Part shown: positions 23,165-34,843 of the stretch, in pieces
Position numbering within the stretch: the stretch's first letter is position 1
Layout: each line of letters opens with the position of its first letter
Origin: Pampus argenteus
Taxonomy: Eukaryota > Chordata > Actinopteri > Scombriformes > Stromateidae
Direction of reading: 5' to 3'
Length of the DNA: 64,000 nt
Assembly: GCA_036937835.1 (NCBI GenBank)
Contig: CM072881.1
Coordinates: forward strand, 9,496,001-9,560,000
The notes under the pieces: model-generated
Seen by the model: the letters and a program-made list of their open reading frames with translations, nothing else
What the model was told of the DNA's origin: nothing
Database searches by the model: none
Program-made: the position numbers and the translations under genes

Positions 23165-26100
23165 GTGTAAAGCCCAGTGGGAAACTGAATACAACAGAGC
23201 TCTATACCAGATAAACAGAGTCAGAGAGGGTTGATAGCAAACGCAGCTGGAAACGCGCAGAGACACCCTGAGAATGCTCTCTAATGCTTTTCTAAACATG
23301 TAATAGATCACTTAGCTTCACTGTCACACCACTTTCATACGGCCCTTGCGTGCTTTAATCTTCTCCAGCGGGATCTCGCATAACTTTTGCATGAAGATAT
23401 GGCTCGCGTGTTGTTAGATTTGAAGGGCTCATATGAATTATCTCATCATTCTGACACAAATCACAAAAAGAGTTGTTTGTGGCAGCTGAGGTCAAGTCTC
23501 AGAGTGGATGCAGTAATCTCTCACACACATATGTATGAACTTGCTCCTCTTTCTGTGTTTCTGTCTTTTTCACAGTCTCTCACACACACAGTCTTGTTTT
23601 AGTTTATTGTATTTGTTTAGGCTCATTCATAATTGCCATTTCTTTAAAAGGTTATTTTATTTATTTTATTTGTTTCATCGTCTTCATACCCCTACACACT
23701 GACAATCCACTTTTTGCATTCAGTAGCTCATATATAACCTAATTATAGTGTCTGAGGTCAGAGGTCACAGCTGGGTGCCCTGGGGACTTTCCATTAGCAA
23801 AATGGAGGGAAGAGGCTGCAGGTGTCTAAAATGGCCCGAGTCAGGCAATTCTTTAGTGCTCTTGCATTTCAGAGTTTGACTCTCTTTTAAAAACCCCTTT
23901 TCAGCAATAAATATACTTTTTTTTTTTTTTAATTACAAAACTCTCTGCCGTTTCTACATGGCTGGAGCAGAACATTGAACTAATTCAACCCCGAAACTTT
24001 TCAGCAATGCGACTTTAAGTGATGATTAATTACAGCAGAGAGCTTGAGATGCCACTGCAGCATCTCTGCCATATACATCAGTAGACTCCCAGTTTCACCC
24101 AACTTTTCTTGCACTCCTTTAGCTCCTTTTTAACTTAGTTTAAGTCAACATAACATTTATTTCTTATCCATCTTAACATTAAATAAAATAATGGTCAGGT
24201 CAAGCCGTGTATCTCCACTGTTTATGTGTGTTCACAACTCTTAATAAATTGTTTGTGATAAAAATTGATTGATTGATTGATCCTTGAAGCCTGATAATTA
24301 TTGTATTCATGTGTTTACAAAGAGGTTAAATCTAAACCTTATCTCAGTTTAAGCAGATAAGGATAGTATCAGTGAACCGAGACTGACTTTAAACAGGAAC
24401 AGCGTCAATAGTGCAGCCAACCTTGATGTCCCTTTGGGTTCATTCTCACATGTCTGTGTTCAAAAGCACACAAAAAGAATAATTTAGCTCCAGGAAAAAA
24501 ACAGGCCACAATCTCTGTAAGTGGTTTTTCACACAGTGTGTAAGTCGGAGGATTTTTCTTTTGACAGTCAGTACTTGATTGCAAGTGGGGGGGGGGTTTA
24601 ATGGATGAAGAAAGCATATGAAAGAAACAATCTCAGTCTCTGCAGAATGCACAGGAAGTCTTCTGTGGTACATGAGGTTTGAGGGTAAATTTAGACTACA
24701 AAGCATCTGCAGCCAGTGCCACAGCTTTTGATTGTAGCCAGATTGGAACAAGCATGTGTTGAGCTATTTTATGAAGGATGAATTAGAGCTTGGTGGTGTG
24801 TGGGTGAGACTGTCATGAATGCCTGCCATTTAGCTACAAAATCATCGTCTGTGAATGTGTGAATGGTGTGGCCCCGTCTTGTTTTTTTGGAGGGAAACGT
24901 ACTTTTTTGAAGACGGCATCTGCCAGCCCCTTTCACTTCACATTTATGACTCTCATTAGCTGCAATTAACAAAGCATCATCCAATCCCACTATTTGTAAT
25001 CCAGATGAGACTATTGTCACCAGCAGCCCAGCGGTGCTATAGCAATGCCTCAGGCCTGATGTGGTTGATAAGCAGTGTTGTTGGAGCCCAGCTGGGGGTC
25101 AGACAAAGGTTCTCCGCTGTCTGTCTTGTTTGTGTCTCCCCTACCCCCCACACTTCTTCTAATTGGCTGAATCGATTTGGAGGGAAACTTAACAAGTAGC
25201 AGGATCCCTCCAAAATTGACAATAGGTAGAGTGTTTTACATATGTCCACAGGAAAGACAGATGTTGTCGTTCTTGACCACAGTCACATTTGAATACCCTT
25301 ATTGGAATACAATGGCAGAGACTACAAAAGGACTATATTTTGGCGGTCAAGGCGGTTGCATAATTTTGGTGGCCGAGACGGGTCCGTGTTCTTAAAGTTG
25401 CAGCGAGAGACTTTTGAGCATTTTGAGCATGTCGAATTAATCATTAACCCATCAGTAGGTACAAACTCAATGTCCACATCTGTATCAACATGTGTCGACA
25501 TCAGTTACACAGGAAGGAAAGATTCCTTAACATGGTAACTATGGTCATCCTGATCCTGAACATGTCACACATCTGCATCATCTCTTCTCCTGTGTTGCCT
25601 AATCTGCATCAATTGCATTTAATGGGGATGGGGCCTTTCTTTTAGTATATTATAACCTACAAACATCCTTATTAAAACAACACAAATAAATGCTGCGATT
25701 ACATCATAAAAAAATTAATATAGATACAATTGTATATAATAGATTAATTAAAATCACAGAAAAATGCAGCATCAGTGAAAAATATAAAAGGTTTAATTGT
25801 TGAACATCAGATGTCTCCTGCTTTACTCCTCGGTGTATGTGCATTGAAGGCTTCAAGTTTACACGTCACTTATTTATATGTTGCATATTGGACTACAATT
25901 AGTGTCCAAAGTAGTTTTGATGTCATTAATCATGCTCATATGTGCATGCATTAAAACTCAGATTTAAGGTGAGCACAGACACTGTTTCCCCTGTCCGTAG
26001 ATGAATGTGCAAACAGCCGTCTAGTGTCAAACAAACACATTTTTGAAGTGGAGGTGGAGGTGGTGGACTTGTAAAAAGCTACAAACTTAAAAACAAATGA

Positions 26101-26243
26101 ATGGATGGTCAGTTTTTTTTTTTTCTTGCCTGGCTGCACTCAGTCTCTTCCTCCGCCTCCTTCTCTGCGCTGCATCCTGCCCTGTGAATTGAGTTTGGTC
26201 AGGGTAGGTCATCCTTGGCTGTGCAGAATATAATTAGCCTGCC

Positions 26244-26260
26244 TACACACACACACACAC
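26244..26260. repeat. (AC)n microsatellite
   Basis: A perfect AC repeat followed by imperfect AC-rich sequence to about 26285. Confidence 0.9.
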
Positions 26261-29200
26261 ATACCCACACACAGACGCACATACAGACTTTAAACTTTAA
26301 AACCCCCCCATATACAATGCCTGCTCAGACAATAGACACATGCCAATACTCTGACCCCCACGGCTATCTCCCCCCGCGCACAAAACACTCCCTGTTCATC
26401 CTCAAACCCTCCTGCTCACTCAGCAGAATAATAAGACTGATAAGATTACATTTTTACATATCGGATTTCACATCATATCATGGAAATAATAAAGAGCTTA
26501 ACAGGTGCTGTCTGAATTTCAGCTGTTCCTGTGGAGATTTTAAATCCGGCCGGTGGTCGGACTCACGCTCAGCATCGTCTCCATGTATTAAATTTCAAGT
26601 GATAAAGATAATAAAATGTTATGGCTTCAAGGCTGACTGCTGTGAACTTTGCTGAGTGTTACTTTCTCAAACCATTGAAAGTAATGTTCTGAGGTCGCCG
26701 CTTTCTGTTGTAAGATTTTAACTTTTCTGACTACTGCATGAACTTGCAGCACTTTTTTTGTTTGTATTCTTAACAATATGATAAAACAATATTATAGCAT
26801 GAACAGATAAAATTTAAACACCAAAGGATGATGGCTGAAAAAGAGACAATATGAGCATAAAATTAACGGGATTAAGGCATCACATAATAGTCCACATGAT
26901 GTGATTTAATGATCATTCTGCAAGCTTTAGCAGCAATCCACACATCTTTACATCTCAGCCCCCCAGATGATAATTAAAATCTTTGAATAGGGACTCAGTG
27001 TGACCATAATTGCGCACCAAATCTGATTCTTTTATCCCTCCACCATCTTTCATCAACTCCATTCAGACTCTTCGGTGACCTGCAGCTTGTCCCTGAGCCC
27101 CTTTTGATCTAATTTTTTAAAATGCCTTCGCATACAGGCATGCCCTCCCCTTTGCTCTCTCAGCACCTGCACTTCAGTGTCCTCTGGCTCATCAATGGAA
27201 CCTGTCTTTTAAAAATGTATACATCTGTTGCAAATGAGGAGTCTTTGTTAGGAGGGGGGGGGGGGACCCTTGAGGGGACCGCCAAAATTTGGTGTCTCCC
27301 TGGCTCCATCAATTTGAGTAAACCCCCACTCCCACATTCACTCAAACACACACACACCTCTTACTTCAGGGATATCATATCACTTACCCCTTGGGGTATA
27401 CTGGTGTGCACGGCTGGATGTTCTCATGATAACAGGTGTATTCGAATGTATACAACAGGTGGGATGGATGTCGGAGAAAAGAGAAAACAATGGATGTTTT
27501 CGTGGTTTTCTGTGGGGTTTCTTTGAAAGGAGAAATGCAGACGTGTTTTATACTGTCAAACAATGGACTTCAATAATGAACACTTTGCAACATTTATCAT
27601 TAATCTTTTACATTTTTGGTCAAGAGATTGGTGGTGTCCTTGTGTCTTGTTTTTTTCATCCACTTCGGAGGATATTAGGAATTTAGCAAAGCACACCAGA
27701 GGCCATAAATATTTATGCCACAGCTCCATGTGGTTATTTTGCTTTATTTTCTTTCTCTGGCCTTAAGACCGATGAACAGAGGAAGCTGATAGAGGTGGAA
27801 AAACAGAGACAAAACAGAGCCTGTCTGAGTGACTCTTCAATAGAGGTTGTTTCTTTATGCAGTGAACTGTGTCGTCCTGCAGCGAAGTGCAGACGAGTGA
27901 GACAGCAATCGAAAAGAGGAAAAGGGAACTTGCTGAATAATTAGAGCATGGAGGACAGTCCTGAATTGCCTGACACATCCGTGCATGCACAAATATAGTA
28001 CTTTCTTTCTCTGTATATACATGCACGTACGCACACACATATGAAAACGCACATTCATATATTGTCCTTGAGGATTTTGGGTCTATCTGCACATGCATGC
28101 TGGCTAATCAGGGCCCTTCACAGACAGAAAGCAAAGGGTCACTCAGGGTGAGATGTTTGTGATGGAAATTCGGACGGCAGGCGTAGGAAAACAAAGCTAG
28201 AGACAGGACGCCCCAGAGACGACATACTTTACACATGAGATAACACACATTGAGGAATTGCCAAAAAAAGCCCACCTTAAAATAGGATTCGCAAAGCCGT
28301 TCTAATTCATTTCACTGATAAAGAGTTCAACTGCAGGCACTTTCGTGAAATTATAAGAGAACAGTTGGATTTATAAACTGGTATTTCATCAAGTTCTGAG
28401 ATAAGAAAATGCTTTAAGTTGGCATTCTCATTAACAATTTTAAAATTGTTCAAAAATGGACTGCTCCTTTTCTCTCCAAGTTGCTTCAAACACTATTTTC
28501 AGCTATTTCCATCTTGTCTCCATCTAAAAACAAACACGCTGCTTTATAGGTTGCATACGATCGAGCGGTGAAGGTACAATGGTCATTATTCCTTATTGGA
28601 GCCCAGGGCACATAGATTTTCTGGGCATAGTGATTACACTGGAGGTATCCAATGGAACCTCCACGCCACACTGAGAAATCACACAAAGATGGGATTTAAT
28701 GGCCCTTCGACTGAGCGGTTCTGAAAAGCCAACCTCTGACCCCCAGCCTTGACCCCTGGCAACCCCTCCCATCCTCCAGGGTCCAGTGCTTGTCATTGGT
28801 CATTTGTCAAACTCCTCACACTGATCTGATTACCGTCCAATTTGGGATCTGCCGACTACACACTTCTAGGATCAAGACAAGCAGCTTTCAGAAACTTTAC
28901 ATGACAACAAATAGCTGGATTGTTGTTGGGAAGAGTAAAAGAACGAGTGTTTGTTCTATTCAGGCAAGAGAAACAGAAAAACTTTACATAGACGGCAGTT
29001 ATGGTAATGGATTTAACTTCTTCATCTTTATAAATGATCCAAACACATCATAGTCATATTTCATTCTAAATCAATCAACCAAAAAAAAAAACAGAGAATG
29101 ATGATGTACAACTGTGGAAAATAAACAGATGAATCATTGAATGAATCATCGAAACTAAACACGTCTCATGCTGATCCCATCCGAATCTGATGATCAACAG

Positions 29201-29797
29201 AATCCAGGCACAGAAAATTCAAGCTTAAAGCCAGATGAAAGCTAAACAACAGCAGGCTTTCAGTGCAAATGACACAAGATTCTTAATAATCTGAAATCTA
29301 AACCCATTTTCACTATAGAGTAAACCTATGAGTGGCCTATACGGTATATAGATATCATAGTATAGTACAGTAGAGTCTTGGTGACATGGATACCTTGAAC
29401 CTGTCGGTATAGTTTACTGAGCGTCTTTCTATTTTCTATGTATTGTGCTATTTCCTCCTCCACAACATTTCTTTTCCTTTGAATTTTCCCCCATTATATA
29501 TAATAAAGATGGAGATGCGTAAACGCTCTACAAGCTAGCTATCTTGTTACACTAGTTAGTTAACTAGATTTAACTGCCAGCTCAAGTTGACTCTTGATTC
29601 CCCTCAGAGGTCACTACTATCAACATAACATGCCATTGGTCATTGGCACAAATTCACGTGTCAAAGGTCACCAAAGTTGAAGTGGACGCACTGATCACAG
29701 CAATTCCATTGAAATTAATGAGTGAACAAACCATCCTTTTGAACAGCTAAGACGTCAGAAATGACCACAAACAGTGGGAAAGATGTGTTGGTCTGCA

Positions 29798-29801
<4 letters not shown>

Positions 29802-29838
<37 letters not shown>
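29802..29838. repeat. (TG)n microsatellite, left arm of an inverted pair
   Basis: Thirty-seven bases of perfect TG repeat. A complementary CA repeat lies about 80 bases to the right on the same strand. Confidence 0.95.
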
Positions 29839-29843
<5 letters not shown>

Positions 29844-29920
29844 TTAATGTGTCGAAATATTTGATAAAGGACTGTCAGTATTCGATAGATGTCTTTTCCC
29901 AATTCTTTCAGGAAGACATA

Positions 29921-29932
29921 CACACACACACA

Positions 29933-29968
<36 letters not shown>
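29921..29968. repeat. (CA)n microsatellite, right arm of an inverted pair
   Basis: A CA repeat interrupted once by ATA near 29938-29940. It is complementary to the TG repeat at 29802-29838. Confidence 0.95.
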
Positions 29969-29971
<3 letters not shown>

Positions 29972-30438
29972 TTAACCCATACCTCATTATGTCAGCTTTA
30001 GCTCCTCTGGATTGTGTTGGATCGGGGGGTTGGGGCAGGGTGGGATTTGGTGACCCCAGGGAGCATGACCTGAGGGGACATTCGGGGAGTTAAGCGGGGG
30101 AGGAGCATGGTGGGACAGGGGGATGATCACACCGGGAGGAAAAGTAACTTCTTGGTGCCCCTGCTGGTTGTGTTCACTCCTGTTTCTAAGTTAAAACACA
30201 CTCTGTCATCAGGAGTAAACTGAATGAACTTCAGCTTTTGAGTTGATAATATGATGAGATACGACTAAAACAAAGCTTATAATAATAATAATATATAATA
30301 TATATAATATAATAATCATAAAAACTCTGTTATGTCTTCTGCAGCCTGCAATTAATAACAACCAGTATACATATTTTTTCCATCTGGAAGTAGTTGTCAG
30401 TTATATTTATGGCTGTGCTATATTAATATATAGATACA

Positions 30439-30467
30439 GATATAGATATAGATATAGATATAGATAT
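30439..30467. repeat. (GATATA)n hexanucleotide repeat
   Basis: About five copies of a GATATA unit within AT-rich sequence. Confidence 0.85.
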
Positions 30468-30642
30468 GGGAATGCAATAGTAAAGAGTGGGAGGATGAAT
30501 TTCTGTAGATTCCCTCCTAGATGAGTCCAGCAAAAGAGTTTCAATTTCCCTCCAAAATCTCTATTGTAAGACTTCTCCCCCGCTACTTATACAAACTACT
30601 CAGCAGCCGCCTCCACCCCCAGCCGTCACACATCACTCCATA

Positions 30643-30842
30643 GTGTGTGTGTGTGTGTTTTGAAAAGGTGGGGGTGTCTCAGCCAGTGTTCTGTTAACCC
30701 CCAGGGTGTAAAAGACTTTTGGACTAACTCTGCAGTTTTCAAAAACAAACTCTTTGATTCCAGCTTGCTTTATCTTTTTTGGGGGGAGGAGTCTGTATGT
30801 GTGTGTGTGTCTGTCTGTGTGTGTGTGTGTGTTTGTGTGTGT
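30643..30842. repeat. Cluster of TG microsatellites
   Basis: TG repeats at about 30643-30658 and 30796-30842, the second interrupted by CTGTC and TTT units, flank about 140 bases of unique sequence. Confidence 0.9.
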
Positions 30843-33484
30843 AACTCTCAGTCCACATCTTCCTGTTTGTGCGTAAGATCGAAAAAAGAATCTGAAAGGA
30901 GATGAAACTGTCCTTTAAGAGGTAGTTGCTTAAGCTTAATCAGGGTTGCAGAGGTGTGAGGATGACCTTTGACCCCTTAATGTATCTCTGGCCTTTCTCT
31001 TACAGGCCTTTAGGTTAGCATCAGGATATCCCTCATTTAACTTAGCCTGAGGAGTTAAAGAAGATGCCAGAAAGAACCGTTCTGCTGAATAATCAGATGT
31101 AAGATGCAAGATTGACGTGCAACTACAGCCTTTATTCACAAAGAAGGTGTTACTGTACACAAATTATTTATTTATTCTAAAAATAACTCAGTAACTTTGG
31201 GCACATATTAAATTAGTATATAATAATGTCAGTTAAATATAATCTGCCTTTACTTTACCTATGCTCAGATCAGAAAAGCAGATTTCTTTGGTGTCACAAT
31301 ATGATGGTTAGTTACAGAGTGTACAGGCAGTGTATATACTGTATATATATGTGTGTGAATTGGATATAGAGAGTTTATAAGATCTTTTCTTATAAACTCA
31401 ATTTCCAAACATATTTGGTCAAACAAACAGTGACATAAATGACAATATAAGCTCAGGTCTGACCCAAAATCAAAATGCATTTCCTTTCATTGAAAGAAGC
31501 TGTAGATTCCAGCAATAATTTCCTGCATCTTCGTTGTCTTTCAGCTAAGAATGAAACTATTATTTTGTTGTTCATGTTGCATTCACACCCACTTGAACAA
31601 ACCGCAATAAGTCTATGAGCCTTTCCCCTTCTCGAAATGAGCAAACCCACCAAACAAAGAGCCACGATTGTGGATAAATACTGCTTTTGTTTTACCCATT
31701 TGAACCTGAGGTTTCCCTTAACTCTAAAGAGAGTGTGTTCAGCCTTCTTCTCTTTACAGGCGCTTTGGCGCTGAATAGCAGAGCCCACTGCCAAATGGGA
31801 AAAGGACTACACAAGCAGAAAGAAAGACCAGAATCAATCAGGAAATGGCAGCTTTTCAGCTGTGCCAGAAGAGCCGGGCAACTTCCTGGTCTCGTTGCCA
31901 AGGTGACTGGAAGCCCAGCCAGCCGGTGCGGTGGGCAGTGGTTGGATTTGATGTGGTGGCGGGGTGGCAGAGGATGACGGTTGGGATTATTGGGATAGTG
32001 AACACAAAAGTGGGCTGACGACTGGTTGGTGAGTGAGGGAGAGGCAGTTTAAATGTAAGCAGCGAGCACTTCAAACAGCATTCATGTGGACCATCACAAT
32101 GTGGACAGTTTGTTTCTATTCTGTTCATAATCCTTTGCAAACAAGCACCTAATCCCTCCAATTACTCCCATCTTCTGGTATGTTGGGTTTCCTCACACAA
32201 TATTTAGTTTTAGAATTTACTATGATGATACACATCACACAAAATAACATTTTTGATAACTTTTTTTTGGCAGGGAAATGCACAGAAATGAAATGAAAGT
32301 CTGATTTTCATCTCATTTTTCCTCTTAGGAACATGTTCTTTAGAGAGTTGAGAAATAATCAACTCTGTAACTCTGAACAAGAGAAGCACAGTGATGAAAA
32401 GAAGATTGTGGGAGATACTAAGCAACTTCTAAACCTTACTCATAACATTGAGGAAACATTATGATATTATAAAAAAAACCCCACTTCTATTGAAATGTAA
32501 ATGACAGATTAGGGTCAGTCACTGACATGAAGTCTCCATATACGATTATGCATTTTACTTGTGGGAAATATTTTTTAAAATAATTTTTAAATTCTGGGTG
32601 CATTAGGGGATATTTTGAGTCATTTTTTTAGCTAAAAAAATGTGAAGAAACATTTTTTTGTTGAAACTGTTTTAGGAAGGCGTTGGTTCCACTTATTGGT
32701 AATTTTGGAGGGTTAAGTATGGAGTACTTCTAATATGTCAGTAAGAGTAGACTTTTGAATTCTTGATATTTTACACAAATTATTGTAAAGTATCAGTAGT
32801 AGTATATTTTTACTTTAATAGGGTGAAAAATGTCTGTGAAAGGGAAAATCTGTCATTTGATAACTGCTTGGTGTTGCCAAAATTACTGTCACAGATTAGG
32901 TAGATTATAGTGTCAGTCTCTGTCAATGGTCTAAAACCCCACGTTTTCAGAGATGTGAATTAAGGGTGGGTGCGTCTTCTGGGGGATCAGGGGACCAGAC
33001 TGGCGGTGATAGGTAAACACAGCTGGGGACACACAGTGTTGGCCTCAGCAGCCCCCCCCCCCTCCAACACACACACACACATACACATTTATCGGTGTGT
33101 TTGCTCAAGGGATGTGTCCTAATCTTCACATACTGATCTGTGCAAAGCCTTCATAGAAGCCCGCCAGGCTGGGATGAAAGTGACCCTGTCCACAGCCACA
33201 GCCTTGCTAATTCCTCCATGGCTAAACTTGAATGTTCTTCTTATTGTAAAGGCCTGTGTGCACTCAGGGATCATCTGCACATGTGTCTGTGTGTGGTTGA
33301 ATTTCTCTGTGGGTGGGATGGCCATGATAATATATACTAATTCTTGATTATAATCTGACCTTTCTTTGAATATACCTCCAACAAATGAATAGATTTTTGT
33401 CCTCACTTACAGGTGGACTATTTGTGAGTGGGTTCATCTCCAATTTTCATAGTTGTGTTTGTTTTTTGAGTTTCTTCAAAGAGC

Positions 33485-33567
<83 letters not shown>
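33485..33567. repeat. (ATCT)n tetranucleotide microsatellite
   Basis: Eighty-three bases of perfect ATCT repeat, close to 21 units and the longest tetranucleotide array in the window. It creates artificial reading frames of repeated LSIY. Confidence 0.98.
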
Positions 33568-33700
33568 AAGTTATTATAGAGCGCCATCTGCTGACATCAT
33601 TTTGCATTGTGACCAAAGTATTGGTCAAGTCAAGATATAATTTTTTTGTTTAAAGCATGGTTCACACAAAGATGTCATCATTGATTCAATGGTTTTATCG

Positions 33701-34843
33701 AATGACAATATTTTATGATCACTCAATTCATATTCACAAATAAAAAAACGCCCTTTCGGCTTCCGTCGACCTCACGTAAGCACTTGACGTCAGCATAACA
33801 ACAAGCTGTCATGACAGCTCGTAAGGGAGCAAAAATAATCGAATAAGATTTGATGTTGGATTATATAAATTTAGCTTCCATTCGATGTAGGACTTCTTTT
33901 AAAGGGTGAGGATTGAACACCGCAGCGTTTGGCAGAAAGAATCGAACCACAATTTGCATCGAAAGAGCTAAAATAAAAGTGCCTAGCATAAAGGTAACCT
34001 AGCGTTAGCTAGCTATTTTCTCAGGTTGCGGCGTTGAGCCAAGGCGACTTGTTTAGGCCCACAGTGAGATATATCCCAGACGTTTTGAACAGCAGCAGCT
34101 TAAGTTAGCTTTTCTAGCTACAGTTAATGACACTGAATGGGCGTAATTATCTTGTTAGTAGGCTTTCACTCGGCGTAAACCGACAACACAGCTGTATGCT
34201 ATGTAGCTAACTAGCTATCGTTAACACCTGAGTATCGATCTCCCGTTTTAATGATCTAACGTTAAAGTTAGCGACATTGTCACTGTATATGCTTCATTAA
34301 CAGTGTCTTATTGCTACGTGTGAGCCATGATTTAATTTAAACCTTTAGCCTATAGCAATCTTTAACTACCATCGTATACCAGCGATGTAACGTTGTAGTT
34401 CAAGCCTCACACTGATCTGCAGCCGGCTGCTAACGGTGAGGACCGTGAGTGAACGGTGTTTTCCGGTGGCTGGCCAGTTGGCCGTGCTGTTCGTTTAACC
34501 ACCCCTGATGTCCGTCACATGAATAGTTAATTCGCCGACAGCGTAGCCACCTCGTTGTGTTCAGCAGTGTGCACAGTCAGCGAATTAAACAAATGCCTTT
34601 TGGGTGCCATCAAGGACTGCACCTAGTCCGTTCAAGACGCGCATTGCGGGTCAGTTGCGGTGAATGCACGTCGGGAGCACTGACTAAACTTTGCATGTAT
34701 GTATGTATGCTCTCTCTTTGATTTAGTTTGTGAAATTCAGGAGGGACAGGGCATTCTTGAACCTGTCCAGTTAGCCAGCCGAAGAGACGGGGAACAGGAT
34801 AGGGAAGCAGGGCGAGGCGGGCCCCGCGGAGCCGGTGGAGAAG
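33701..34843 (+). promoter_or_regulatory. stub1 upstream region and 5' untranslated sequence
   Basis: This 1.1 kb holds no protein-coding exon. It carries a perfect cAMP-response-element palindrome TGACGTCA at 33785-33792 and becomes GC-rich close to the stub1 start (34790-34860). A possible untranslated first exon could splice from GGTGAGG near 34435 to the acceptor ending ATTTAG near 34726, but nothing in the sequence forces this. No TATA box stands out. Confidence 0.35.

Larger units (their letters stand above)
19031..33700. other. Intergenic region between metrn and stub1
   Basis: About 14.7 kb holds no gene that I can assemble; reading frames here are short and many are created by CA/TG repeats. 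I looked for jmjd8, wdr24 and fbxl16, which lie between STUB1 and METRN in human, without success. Contents are a nested pair of dispersed repeats (20634-21087), microsatellites (around 19939, 21637, 23134, 26244, 29802, 29921, 30439, 30643, 30796, 33485), and blocks at about 22790-23040, 24640-25120 and 28560-28890 whose composition could suit regulatory elements. Confidence 0.6.

Noticed and set aside
26215..26655. 146-residue plus-strand reading frame
   Set aside because: It opens on a CA-repeat-encoded Thr-His stretch, has no recognisable domain and no supporting splice structure.
29802..29968. TG/CA hairpin as a possible microRNA precursor
   Set aside because: The arms are pure dinucleotide repeats without a unique mature sequence.
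33485..33567. Regular short repeat units, checked as a CRISPR-like array
   Set aside because: It is a plain ATCT tandem array without spacers, in vertebrate DNA.
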